Made by a program: the position numbers and the translations under genes. DNA of 64,000 bases from Chalciporus piperatus (taxonomy: Eukaryota > Basidiomycota > Agaricomycetes > Boletales > Boletaceae). A model generated the notes under the pieces. It had not been told where the DNA came from. It saw only the letters and a program-made list of their open reading frames with translations, and did no database searches. The stretch covers positions 164,115 through 228,114 of the forward strand of contig JBBPTG010000026.1 of the NCBI GenBank assembly GCA_038093975.1, in the 5' to 3' direction. Of this stretch, positions 35,101 to 47,766 are shown in pieces; position 1 is the stretch's first letter, and every line of letters starts with the position of its first letter.

Positions 35101-35642
35101 GTCACCGAGTCGTCGTCGAAATCGCCACTTGGCCCCACTCCTGTCCAACTGAGCTCTCCACTGCTCTTGTTTCTCCCCTTGTACTCCTCCAGACTCGCCA
35201 GACTCGATGTGTCGCTCAAGCTGGGGCCATCGTAGTCCACTGTGACGTGCACTCGTAGAGTTATGCGTCGTTTGCTGCCAAAGCTTCTCCCTGAGAGTAT
35301 GGATGCCGCGGAAGACAGAGGTGGGTCGTCCGAGCCAGCCTGGAAATACTGGATTGCCTCTGTGAGATCCGACTCCGTCGTGATGTCGGTGACTTCGCCG
35401 TCGTCATCCTTGTAGGCGATCACGTACGGTGTGGCATAGAGGGAAAAGCATTGTTCGATCTACATGATGCCAATAAGTAAGACTGATACAGCTAGCCAAT
35501 TCATAAATCGTGATGAGTCTTAACACACCTTGTTCCTCAGGAGATCGTACGAACAATTCTTGGCTGATGCGAAGCTAATGTGCTTGTTCCACCGATCAAA
35601 GGTGCACTTCACAACCAGTGGTCTGTCTGGCCGCACGTACAT
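32164..35642 (-). CDS. PB1 domain and multi-ZZ zinc-finger protein
   Basis: Large protein that may act as a selective-autophagy or signalling scaffold; PB1 plus ZZ is the p62/NBR1 layout. It starts MYVRPDRPLVVKCTFDRWNK, and the PB1 domain continues VIAYKDDDGEVTDITTESDL (acidic OPCA-type cluster). A long disordered Ser-rich part with a coiled EAEALAKRNRSRS segment follows. At least four cysteine-rich ZZ-like fingers come next: CSECGVLL, CSTCNSTIIGRRYKCASC, HCAICDSVDICSNCE and CDRCLERIHGPWFRCAYC. It ends VDMPQFRYVPYID, stop at 32166-32164. I see no FW (NBR1) or UBA domain, so an autophagy-receptor role is only a guess. Many introns; one holds a TG repeat. Confidence 0.78.
32837..32855. repeat. 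TG dinucleotide microsatellite
   Basis: A short GTGTGTGTGTGTGTG run lies within an intron of the multi-ZZ gene, near its donor side. Confidence 0.7.
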
Positions 35643-35871
35643 GCCAGACACTGGTCAATTGGAGTATTCGGTGCACCTTGGATTACTACCTACAGGATGT
35701 TCCGCAGCCGACTTGACATGATCAATAGTAGTAATCCACATGTTACTCCCGCACCGCCACCCACAGAACTAAGACGCACAAACGACCAATGAATTGCAAT
35801 AGACAATGATGGAAAAAAGGGAAGAAAATTGTATGCGAAAAACACGTTAGTTTGGGGCCAAATACTATTAC

Positions 35872-38800
35872 TCAAGACAAGTGGAAACTGCCAACTCCTT
35901 CCTTCATCGCCGTCCGCAACTTCTCTTTCATTACCTTCTTCGAGCTGTATTCTGGTAGCTTCAAATAGTTCACGCAAGTCATCACACTTGGCAAGTAATC
36001 GTCGGCGGTGAGCGGGGCCTCGTGCGGCTTGCGAACAACCGTGAGTGGCGGGTTGAGGCCACGGAACCCTGATGAGATTGAATGGTGATGTCAGCGTAAG
36101 TTGGCTGTCGCAGAATGGGACAACCAACCTCCTATCGGCAACTTTGGACTTCCAGTAATAAATTGCAAGAAATCACGTCTTGTGGTCACATCGAACTCAG
36201 ACATCGACTCGATCAAATCTCGAATCGAGCGACTCTCCCCATTGAACCCGTGATCAGCCTTGACGGCCTCAACGAGAGCTACCATCTACGTCAGCACAAC
36301 TCAAACTGCAGCAAGTCAAAGTAAGACTCACTTTCGATAGTCCAGTCCTCGTCAGAATTCCCGAACAGCATGACTAGCTCATCCGCTGAGAATGCTTGTA
36401 AATCCGAAATCGGGAAGACCTTTGAAAATCCCTCTCTGAAAGCCTTGGCTTGTGGTTGAGCACCTGACCCTATGATTGCATCAAGAACCTCGTGAATGTA
36501 CTGTTCCACATTCTCGGACGTTACAGGAATGTTGCGACCGCCAGGCTGGACAAAGCGAATGGATCAGAAGGGCTTGCAAAGACTGACAGGCTGCTTACCC
36601 TGAGTTCGATGTCATAGCCTGGTAGTGTGAAGTCCAGAGCGAGGTCCTCTACATTGACAATATCCATCAATGCAACTTTGCGGAAGAGCTGCTTGACGGC
36701 GATTAGGACGCAACACGCGAACGCGGAAATGAATAGACAAACCTTCTCTGTTTGGCCCTTAGTGGCAGCATAGCTTTGAAGTTTGGCTAGCGAATTGGCG
36801 AGGTCATTATCGACCAGCTGCGGCACGGTTAGCGTCAACTTTTAGATCAACAAATTGGGACGTACCCTGAGCGAGTCGATAGTCAGAGAAACTTCTTCTC
36901 CAAGAACAAGCTTGATGAAAATCTTATTCAAGGAAAGGTCGATGATTCTCGAGTCCAGCATCGCTTTGGCCACATACTGCCCAATTACGCGGAGGATATG
37001 TGTACGTTTCCTGCCGAAAGTCAGTCGGTCTACAATCGCTGAGGGGCGGTCGCTTACTGTCCACCATCGTTCGCAATGTCATCGGGGCTAATGGGTGCCG
37101 GATAGAGTCCAGTTGGATGATGCACATAGAGACCAGGGGAACCAGCGTCCGCATCACGCCAAATCTTCAGGTCCCGGCGGGCGAATTCCTTCGACACGAG
37201 CGAGTAAAACTCAAGGGTTGGACCAAGACCGGTACCGACTTCCTCAAAGTATTCCACTTCCAGGATAGAAGAGGACGACCCGTATAATTCGAACACCTTT
37301 ACCGCCGACTCCAGAATATGCTTGCGGGAGATGCGGACTTTCTGGCGTTGCAGACGGCCCAGGAAACCAATCCCGTCATCACGACGTGATGTATCTTGTC
37401 CGCGGTTCTGTTGACTTTGCCACTTCAGGATAAGCCGTGCATAACCGAAGGATGTGGACTGCAGGTAGTTGTAACGAGTGGCAAACGGGAAGAGGAAAGG
37501 GAAGTTTTGTGGCAGATCGATTGCCCAGTCCGGCAGACACGAACTGAATACGCCATTAGTCGACGTTCTCCGATCATAGTGACGACAAACCTCGCAACAA
37601 TCATCGGCTCCTCCAACTGTCGAGTAAGCTTAGCCGTGAGTTTGTTGTTGACGAATGCTGATTCAGCCAAAGCATGGCGATCAAGAGGCCGCGTCGGACG
37701 CTCAGCTTCTACCGCGTTGAGTTTGTGAAGGACCCGCAGGAGACGTAGTATCTTGGCATGGGGGGCGTCATCAGGCAGCGATGAAAGTGTGGGGCTAGGT
37801 GACCGGACTCTTGCAGCTGCTTCGCTTCGCGCTGAGGCTAGAAGAAATTAGTGATCTGTCGCCAGCAAACAGACTCAAGGCTTACAGTCTGGGCTTGGAG
37901 GCGGTCCGCTGACTTTCTTAAACTTGACTGTGTATACACCCTGCCACATCGCGCCGGATGGCAAAGCACCTACTTTCTTCCTCATTTCATGTTGGTGGAT
38001 TGCGCCGTATATTGTTAAATCCAACGGCAGCAAGTACTCATCCATCCAGAATTCAAGGTGCCAATCAGTTGGCTTTGCCTTGAGAGCTGCGGCATATGAT
38101 GATTTCTGAGCATTTCCCTGTCGGCCCGATGATATCGATGGTGCGCTTTTCGCTGAGTTCGGTGTTGCTATGCGTGTACCATCTAGCGTTTGTGCTTCGA
38201 TTCTACCATCATCTATGACAAAACAAGTAAGCAAGGTCACGAAACCGCTTGTGACCCGTGGCACACCTTCGGCAACAGAGAGCGTCACAGTCTTGTCAGC
38301 GGCTAGATCTCCGTCCTCATCATCGTCTTCAAAGACCTGAGCAACATGCGTCAGAATACCTCGTGGTTCACGGAGATTGAGACGGACCTCCGCATCGACT
38401 TCATCATCCGTGAACTCGGAAACAACCCCACTCTCCTGGACCAACGGCTCTTCGCGCCTTGGCATGCTTTCAGCGACCGAGGCCGAGCTGGTGGCGGCGG
38501 CGGCGGGACCAGTGCCAGGAATGACCTCAGATGCTCCTGCAGTTCCGTTCTTCACGCTGAGACGCTGGCTGCGTCTACGTTGCACTTCATTCGAAGGTGG
38601 AGGAGCGTCGGTTGACGTTGATGGAGGCTGGGCAGCCGACGCTGTTGGGGTTTGACCTACGTCGTGTTCTGGGTGTGTGCGAGAGGCCGTCCCGGGGCCA
38701 AAGCCAGACGCAGCCAATGCTGCGAGCATGTTAGACAAACGGCCACTGGACATCAGTCCGGAAACACGAGGGCGGAGGTAGTCATTGAGGGCTTGGAACG

Positions 38801-41800
38801 TCGCAATGGCATGAATCGAGACTACCATGTTCTGGAGATTGCGTGGTATATCGGAGGCGTCGTCTGCGGTCAAGCGGAGTCGTAATTGACGAGCGAGCAA
38901 GGATGGGGAGCTGCGTTTTGAATCTAAAGATGATCGAGTTTAGCGACAGAATATACATAACAAGAGTCGAGTTACCATCACTCCCTTGCGCAATAGTGAT
39001 CACCTCAAAGTTCTCCATCCTTGTCAAGCTTTCTTGCAACTTCTTGACCAAAATAGCGAGGGGACATTGGCCTGAATGACCACCTCTTGGCGTCCGGCTG
39101 AAGGACTCGTACAAAATCTCTTGACGACGCTTGACAGAAACTACACAATCTGAGTCCACAGTGATTCACCATAGAAGTTTGACTCACCTGGGCCTGAGCC
39201 TTTATCTGTTGCGAAGCGAAGCAGTCCTTCGACGGCTCCACTCTGAAGGAGTTCGAAACTGGAAACAGAACCCTCCGAGGAAAAGTGATCCGCGAATTCC
39301 CTCAGAGTAGAGACCATTGTCTGTTCAGAGGTTTCGGAAATCGAGAGCTTCTTAACCAAGCGCCGAAGATCATCGAACGAACCATCGCCATTACCGCTAG
39401 TGTCGTCTTGCCCAAGCGAATACTTGAACCGCATGATACGTGCGCGCAGCGTGATGGCATCTTCGGGCTCCAGAGACAGTGAATGATGCTTCTTGTAACC
39501 GGCCGTAGATGAAGGATGGACGGCCACCACATCAAGCTCTCCTGTAGCAGAAAGCTCCGACGCATCCTTATCTTTCGACTTTGTCGTGGAGAGCGTTCTG
39601 ACAGCAGTGGCTTCAATTTCGTGGAAGACACCCTCTCGTCGCAAGACCGGCCTATACTCTGAAGACAGCTTTTGTAAAAGAAGATCAACAAGTTGAAGAG
39701 CTCCGATAACCAGTGACGGGTGATCTTTAGAGGATAGGATAGACGACGCAAAACTTGCAACCGGAACAAGCTGGGGTTCCAAAGCGATCAGTTGCAAGAG
39801 CGAGAGGATGGATGAAACTACTAACGTGAAGAGCAGTCTTGAGCTCCTCGCCCTCCAAGAAGCCCACAGCCTTGAGCAGACCTGTGAGGGTCTTGACGCG
39901 AATGGGTGTGATCACACTCGCAGCGTACACATCAATCAGAATAGGAACCGTCAGCTGCATGAAACGCCCGACGACATCCGGCTTTGAACGCAACATCTCT
40001 GTTCGATCAGAGAGAGGTTCTGGGTTGGAAACAAGAGGCATCGCTTCATCCGTGTCTTGACCCTGCGCGTCCGACTCTGGAGTGGTATCTACTCCTGAGC
40101 TGGGGATGGGGTGTGACACCGCTGCTGCAGCCTGGCGAGCCGCAGAACGATCGGCTTTCGCCTTGGCCTTAACCATGCGTGCTAATGCTTTGTCTGTGTA
40201 ACTCTTGTGATCGAAGACACCATCTTAAAAATCGGTCAGCGTAGCGTCCTGCGCAGAGAGGAAGTGTGTTTACCTTTAGGTAGAGGTGGCATAAGCTCGG
40301 ACACCAGACTGAGCGCCTCTTCCACCTGATCTTTCGAGCGGTGTGCCAAATTCTCCATTACTGTCATATGCGTGACATCGCCTCCAAGCCCCTGGCCTGC
40401 GACCATCTCGGTGGGAGATGCGGAAGGTAATACACCGGTAAGAATCTGGTACAGCGTGTCCACGATGTCCGCTTGCAACAATGTGATTGTGATTCGAGGG
40501 CTAGCGCGAGCAGCGGTAGCCAGCGCCCTGAGAAGCAACGTGTATGTGTTTGCTGCGATCGAGGGCGAGCCTCCCGATGGCATAAGGAGAAGATTGATAG
40601 CACGGATCGCAGTTTCGTCCAAAAGATTCTCAAGGTTTTCCGTGGATGCACGATGGTAGGAGTCGATGATGCGAATAACAGAAAGACAAGCGAATTCTAC
40701 CAGTCTTTGATCGGAATACCCCAAGCAATTGCGGATTGTTGGCCAGACGCCCAGAACCATTGGGTAGTGGTCGGAAGAGATGTTCCTGCAGCAGTTTGCA
40801 GCAGCCTGGAGTGCGGTCCTTTGCACTGCGGTGGAGAAGAAGTCAAGATAATTTAACAACGCTGCGAGCCCGTTCTCGCGAACGATGGAGCTCGGAAACT
40901 CCTCCGAAATCTTCTCCAGGGTCTATGACATCGCTGTGAGAAGTAGACGAGCTATGCATAGATAAAGGACCTACGCTGAGGGTTTGCTCGGCTAAATCAA
41001 TATACGAAATCTCGATCAACTTGCTGCAGAGGACGGGGATAGCGCCATGATAAACTACGGTATGGGCTACCCCGGGAAGAGCCTCCATGAGGTTCGCGAG
41101 GCATCTACAAGCAAGCATTTGAGCCTCCAGGTTGTCGTCCCCTTGAAAGTTTCCTCCGGTGCTGAGTGCGAGGGCAGCAGCAAGCGCAGCGTCGGGATCG
41201 GGATCTTCACCATCTTCACCTCCGTCGTCCTCGTCGTCCTCATTGATACCTCGTCCGCCAAGTATCTTGACGAGCTCCCGCACGAATTCTTCAACTTGGA
41301 ATGAGCCGGCCAAGGTGTCCTCGGTAGAGATGGATAGTAGCTCGCTCAACTCCTGAAGGGTCACGAGACGGGTTGTCGGGCTGGCGGTGGACTTGATGTT
41401 ATTAAGCATGGTTTTGAGACGCCCAGAAAGGGAGACCATGTATGAACCGATGTGTCGATAGTCGCCGAAAATGGCCATCGCGGCGGTCTCGTCCAGGCCT
41501 CCAAAGCCTCGAGAAGCCTCCGTTGGAGACCGCTCCTCGTCATCTCCACCATCGTCAACGTCGCCCTCAATGGGTAACGGTTCATTATCATGTTCATCTG
41601 CATCCTCGTCGTCGTCGGCGTAATCTCTCCGATCTTCCTGCGAGGGTTCTTCACACTTCAGCGAATCGGCCTCGATCATATCGGTGTCTTCGTCATGTAT
41701 TTTAGATGTACTTGCACCGGCTGCGGCCTTTGCTTTAGCGGCCACTTTGCCTTTAGTTGTGGCGGGTCTACTCGATGTTGTGGTCAATACATGGATTCGT

Positions 41801-42459
41801 GAAGAGTGATCTAGAATACCTGGATTTTTTGGGCATTGGGGCAGAAATCGAAGCGGAGGGACTGCCTCGAGATCTCAAGGAATAGGCGGTGGTTCTGGTA
41901 CGTTTGGAAGACGACAAGGCTGAGTTTGCCCCCTCTTCTTCGGAATCAGCGTCAGGCGCGGCGCGCTTCTTCCCTTTCCGGTCCTTGGTGGGTTCGTTGA
42001 TAGTGAGAGATGTGGTTGGAGCTGATGGGAAAGTGGCTCTGCGTGCCCTGGAGCCGCGGCAGATGACGAGTGTCAGGCTGAATAGAGTCGGAGGGTTCAC
42101 AGGATGACACACCTTTTGGAAGCTCGAGCAGAATCGTCAGTCGAGTCCTTTGCCTTGCCCTTTGCTGAGGTAGTTTCACGGGCTCGTTTGTTCTTTGATA
42201 ACGCTGGCTTGGATGCGCGACTGTTTTCCAAGGGGATAGATTGCTCCGCTAATAGGTCGCTGTCCTTGTCTCTTGGCTGTTCGCGTTCCTTCTCCTTCTG
42301 CCTGGCAGCCTTGACTCTAGCACTTGAACGTAGTGATCTTGATTCAGAAACAGCGGTGGAGGATGTGGAAGTGGATGGAAGTTCGACTGATTCTGATTGG
42401 GGTAGCTGAGAGGTACTGGAGCTTGTGGCTTCTTGTTGATGGATTGGTTGTAAGTCCAT
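35872..42459 (-). CDS. UFD4: HECT E3 ubiquitin ligase, UFD4/TRIP12 type
   Basis: Ubiquitin ligase of the ubiquitin-fusion-degradation and N-degron pathways. The N-terminus ([15 protein letters not shown]) is Ser-rich and basic with acidic patches. Armadillo repeats follow ([55 protein letters not shown]), as in TRIP12. After a long middle region the HECT domain is clear: [33 protein letters not shown] text ([15 protein letters not shown]), and the C-lobe [15 protein letters not shown] with the catalytic Cys in [18 protein letters not shown]. It ends EGVGSFHLS, stop 35874-35872. Spans 6.6 kb with over 15 introns; the lobes and active site look complete. Confidence 0.94.
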
Positions 42460-42708
42460 TTAGAGCATGCCCCCAGCCATCGATTCAAAAAGTCAAAATG
42501 AAGTTTACAGACAAGGTCGCGGTTCAGAAGAAAGAAAGACAAGCTGTTGGAGGGGGCGAGGGATTTGTCGGATTTCAAGTAGTATTACATCGGCCACAGC
42601 GCAGGCGGAGGCGTGAGAAACCCCGCAATCCAAGTGGCGTATGCTAGTACTTACTACTACTGTAAACTAGTGATACTAGACACAAGCCATACCGTCAGAT
42701 CTTTCCTG

Positions 42709-44454
42709 TTACACGACCGCTGCGGATTCCACCAGGATCTCATCCACACTCTTGACTAGTAGCTCAATAATCTTCTCAATTTCCTCTGCCGTCGCATTAT
42801 ATGCAGGTCCCAGTAGGATAGTCTCGCCTTTTGTCCCATCTAGGGAGGCACCTCCTGTCATACCCATCGCAATAAGTCCGTTCTCAAGGCAGCGTGCTTG
42901 GACTAGCATGGCGAACGCCTTGCCTTGGAAGTCCAATTTCGCTGCCTCAGGACCAGAGAAATCAAACTCGATGCCCCAAAATGCGCCTCGTCCACGAATG
43001 TCGAACGTGAACGGCTTGGCTCTCGCATCTTCTGCCAAGAGCCTTTGATGAAGGCGTTCTTTGATCAGTTCACCGTTGTCTACGGCCTTCTCGAGCAAAT
43101 TCTCCTCCTTAATGACCTGCTGCACTGCCAGCGACGCAGCACAAGCCAGCGGATGCGCCTATGGAAATACTAAGATCGCGACGTGGTGGAGCAATCGAGG
43201 CTCAACCTACCTGATAGGTGTGTCCGTGCTTAAGAAGACCTGAGCCACCTCGTATGCCTCTTGCAACTTTGGGAGATAGGAGTACTGCTCCGATGGAGGC
43301 ATACCTGGCCGAGTATGAGAAAAGGTGTCACAGGGACATGCCTTACGTACCCTCCACCAAGACCTTTAGCTACAGCTTGCAGATCAGGGGCTGCTCCGTC
43401 ACCGACACTTTGCCACGCATGTAAGGAACCCATCCCTGGAAGTACAATTATGTCACAAGCTCATGAATAAACACGGCTGACTTACTACCCATCCCAGACA
43501 TGACTTCGTCCAGGATAAAGAGGGCACCATACCTTTCGCAAACAGACTTCATCGCCGCAAAGTATCCCTTTGGAGCACCTAGGACACCAGTAGTGGCCCC
43601 AACAACAGTCTCCGCGGCGACTTGAAGTAGTTCAGCATCGTGCAGGACAAGGACAAAGAAAGGAACTCACATCCAATGACGGTCTCAGGGCCAAGTTCGA
43701 TGAACTTGTCTTCTAACTCTTGCCTAAGGCGCTCAACGTACTGTTCTTCTGTTTCATCTGGTTTCTGGAACCGCTTCGCATATGCAGGGGAAACATGATG
43801 GAAATGTTCCGTATCGAGGATATCCGCGTATGGTGCACGCCTAATGGGATGGTGGGCAAGCGACAAGGTGCTTAGAGTGTTGCCGTGGAACGACAACTTG
43901 CGGGCAATAAAGTTCTTTCGTGCAGGTTGTCCTATTTCGACGTAGTACTGAAGATCCATTAAGTCAGACGATACGAATGCCGGGTGGGATCACCAACCTG
44001 TCTTGCGAGCTTTATCACGGCCTCCATGGCCTCAGAACCTGTTGTGCAAAGTTCGGCAACCGTGTCCACTTGATTGGGAGTAATACTTGCCACCAGACGC
44101 GAATGCCACGAGTTCGAACGCTCCATCGCTCGATTCGATGAGCACCTTTGCAAGCTCCTCTGCAGGCTTGCTCGAAAGTTGCATGTTGTACACATCTATT
44201 CGAGATCGAGCGGGCAGTCTCAGTGTCAGTCACGTCAGAAAGAGACGAAACTGACAGGTCAGGGTATCCAGCTGCTCCTTGATGGCAGCGATAACCTTGG
44301 GATGGCTAGTCCCGACGCAAGAAACTGCTGCCCCACCGATACCATCGATCACACGACGACCGTCCTCAAGGAAAACATAGACGCCCTCGGCGCGGACTGC
44401 GACAGGTGGGGTCCATGGCGTTCTGTGTAGGATAGAGGTTGCGTTAGCGGACAT
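42709..44454 (-). CDS. Class III PLP-dependent aminotransferase
   Basis: Omega/4-aminobutyrate-type transaminase with unknown substrate. It starts MSANATSILHRTPW. Hallmarks are VRAEGVYVFLEDGRRVIDG, IGGAAVSCVGTSHPKVI, the phosphate-binding FASGGSEAMEAVIKLARQ and ILDEVMSGMG with the PLP-ring Asp. The Schiff-base Lys is in DLQAVAKGLGGGY, followed by HGHTYQAHPLACAASLAVQQ. The C-terminal GPAYNATAEEIEKIIELLV ends the fold. About ten introns. Gene lies between UFD4 (same strand) and PSO2 (divergent). Subfamily assignment, for example to beta-alanine or diamine substrates, cannot be made by eye. Confidence 0.9.
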
Positions 44455-44861
44455 TGGATATTCGAGGTGGAGGAGCGGGAAAGAATTGGATAAACCTACA
44501 TCGTCCGTTTCTAGGTAATTTATCATAGATCGTCCACTCACGAATTCGAGGTTCCTGGAAGAAGTTCCCCACACGACAACCTGAAACTTTGGGATGAATA
44601 CCCTGAGCCCTCAAGGCCTCATGCCTCGGCAGCCCGATATAAAGATCATGAGATCAAGATAATCACCGGAAGCCTGGGGGCGATGTATACTATTCCACCG
44701 TCGATCGAATACAAGCACCCGTGACTCGGGGAGGCTCTGGGCATCTGGAGTCGGCCGAGCCAATCCCTGACAAAGATAGTAACGCCCGTTGTAGTATTGG
44801 TCCGCGCTTGTAATACTACCACACCCATCCCAGCCTCATTGCATCTCAGTCTGCATATGAC
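44455..44861. promoter_or_regulatory. Divergent promoter, aminotransferase / PSO2
   Basis: 407 bp between opposite start codons. It contains TAGTATTGG/TAATACTACC-like sequence near 44790-44820. No recognised gene or RNA. Confidence 0.35.
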
Positions 44862-47563
44862 ATGGCACCTTCCAAGCAAAAGCGCAAAGAACCAATCCAG
44901 AATGGCACTCTGTTAGACTTTTTTTCTGGTGCAGCTGCAACAAAGAGAGCAAGGGTAAGACCGCCACGACAGCCAACAGCCAAACGGGAGAACGTGCACG
45001 TTTCATCGCCAAACGAAATCATTGTCATTGATTCCGACAGCGACGATGATGCTCGTAAAGTGGACGGTGGACGAACATTTGCTCGCCTGGATCGCAAACC
45101 AGGGACTTCGCAAGCTTTTCCACCCGTGAACTCGGGCGCAACTGCCCAAGAAGACTTGGCAGAAGGTGTCACAATAACGTTCGGCAAACCCTCTGCACTG
45201 TTGCAGGCCGCTCCTGTCGAGGTATCGAATATCGAGCTTTCTGCATCTCAATCACCCCTAGTGTGTCCCCAATCACAAAACACGGACTCAATGTTCGGCA
45301 ATTCAGCTCCTTTGCTAGGGAAACTGTCCGGTTCGTGTTTCAGCTTTGCACACAGCGTAGGCTGACTTCAACTAGAATCTGTCACAGGCAACCGACTGGA
45401 TTTTGAACAGAGTCAAGCCTGCCTCGTTGAATATGTATGTGCCACGACACCAGACAGTTTGGCTGCTCAGCCCGAACTCGAGGACGCCATCGGAGAATGG
45501 GCTGGTGGCGATGACGAACTGGCTGCCCTAAAACTGTCAGATAACAGCTTCGACGTCGAGACAGAGGAGGGAATGTCGTTCGAGGAACAACGAGTTTGCC
45601 CAGTCTGCAACATTGACTTAGCGGGGGTACCTGTCTCTGTAAGCTTCATACAGATTCTGCTCCTACAACCCATTGAATTTGTTCCTTTGACCGCTAGGAG
45701 GCGTACAGTCACGTCAATGAGTGTCTCGACATGTCCACGCCGAACGACAACACCATGAACAACGTAGAGCCCGAAGACAATCAGACTGCTCCGATACCAT
45801 TCAAGTCTGACATGATATCTCACGAGCCTGGTCCAAGTACTCGTGTTAATGGGGCAGGCGATTTGTATACTGTGCTCATGGCTTCGCATAAGGAGAATGA
45901 GGCGTGGAACGAGGTTGATGCTAGCGCAAACCGTGATCGTAAATCGACCCGTGGAAACCGGCGAAGAGCTCCATTTTACAAAGTACTACAAGGCATGCCT
46001 ATCGCAGTGGATGCCTTCTGCTATGGCACTATCCCCGGTGTCACTGCGTATTTTCTGACGTGCGCCCGCAACTTGATCGTCCATTCTCAAGGGCTGACCC
46101 GGCCGCTAACAGCCATGCGCATTCTGATCACTACACTAATCTAGCGGCAAACTGGAAGAGTGGTACTATCTATTGTTCAGGTTAATGGTTCCACGACTTG
46201 CCAAGACGTATACTGATGCTTCGGCAGAGGAGACTGCGAAACTGATAATACACATGCTGGCTGTAGATCCTAAGTGGGTTCATCCGATTCCAATGGACAC
46301 GCCCACGATTATACCCGACACCGGAGGAGTGAGCGTGACCTTGATCGAAGCCAATCATTGTCCAGGTTCATGTCTCTTCTTCTTCGAGGGACAGCAAACA
46401 ATCAATGCAGGCGACAGCGCCTTCAAGTCCCAGTTTATAGGGTCGTCAAGAATTTTTCGTTATCTACATTGCGGGGACTTCCGCGCATCACCACGACATG
46501 TCCTTCATCCCGCTGTGAACGGGAAACACATTGACCAGATATATTTGGATACAACATATCTCGACCCAAAGGTCTGCCAGGACCCTCCTTTCCGTCTCTC
46601 TCTGTCTAATGTCTAGCACAGTACACTTTCCCTCCCCAACCACTAGTCATCTCTGCCTGTGCAGAATTGGCCCGGAGACAAGTCATAAGAGATGGCCAGG
46701 ATGCTCCCAAGAGCTTCACATTCGATGCGTGGATCAAACCTCCGCCCGCTGAAGGCAACGGATGCGATATGCCCCAAGACCGGATACTCGTAGTAGTAGG
46801 GTAGATCGTTTGCTTATTCTCCCCACTCAAAACCACTGATTGAGATCGTGTCCAGCACGTATTCCATAGGCAAGGAACGTATCGTCAAAGGTGGGAGTTC
46901 AGAATTGCTTGAAACTGGATTGATATCAATATTCGATTCGACCTCCAGCGATTGCCCAAGCGCTGAAGGCGAAGATCTACTGTGACCCACGCAAGACCGC
47001 TATTCTCCGATGTCAATCCGACAAAGAGCTTCATGATCTTTTGACTACCGATCCGGCCGAGGGCGACGTGCATATCTTGCCTTTGAGCACCATCACTTCG
47101 GACAGCCTCAAGGCATATCTTCAAAGATTCAAGGGAGCGTTTTCCAGGGTTGTTGGTTTTAGGCCGACGGGATGGACGTGCGTTATTTTCATTTTGGGTA
47201 ATTACTGTCCGCTGTTAACTTTCCCCAAGTTACACGCCGCCATCCGGCAGTGATATGGATCCCACTGTCCAGACTATCATTTCGCGCGGCCAGTCACGAC
47301 ACTTTTCGCACACCGATCTTAAGGCTACCCAAAAGTCATCATATGCAGTCCAGATCTTTGGCGTGCCGTATTCGGAGCACAGCTCATTCTTCGAGCTCAC
47401 TTGCTTCGCTATGTCATGCGACTGGGGGAAAATGATACCAACAGTGAACGTTGGAAGCTTAACATCCAGAGCAAAGATGGCGAAGTGGGTGAACCGCTGG
47501 GAGCTAGAGAGGAGACGTGACAGGCTATCCACAATACAGCCCAGAGCAGTTGACTACTGGTAA
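44862..47563 (+). CDS. PSO2: DNA cross-link repair nuclease PSO2/SNM1
   Basis: Beta-CASP metallo-beta-lactamase 5' exonuclease that repairs interstrand cross-links. The start [21 protein letters not shown] resembles a PCNA-interacting (PIP-like) motif in TLLDFF. A UBZ4 finger is split by an intron: [12 protein letters not shown] then [10 protein letters not shown]. The MBL core spans [20 protein letters not shown] and the metal motif HAHSDH, created by splicing at about 46051-46111. Next come [23 protein letters not shown] and [14 protein letters not shown]. The beta-CASP part includes [15 protein letters not shown] and ends [12 protein letters not shown], the conserved His. All metal ligands I can check are present. 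Stop at 47561-47563. Confidence 0.93.
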
Positions 47564-47766
47564 TCTGTGTAATCAAATCGTTGAAGTTAACGCTCAGTGT
47601 CACACACGCATTGCTCCGAGCCCGATCAGGCTACAAATTACTGTCATGCTCACAAGCACCATGGATCATTTGCATTTTTTGTCGTCGTGAGTGGCATACA
47701 ATGGAAGAATCATATTGCCTAGGTGCGAAAAAGAAGAAAGCCGATAGAACCAGTGAAACACAGCGT

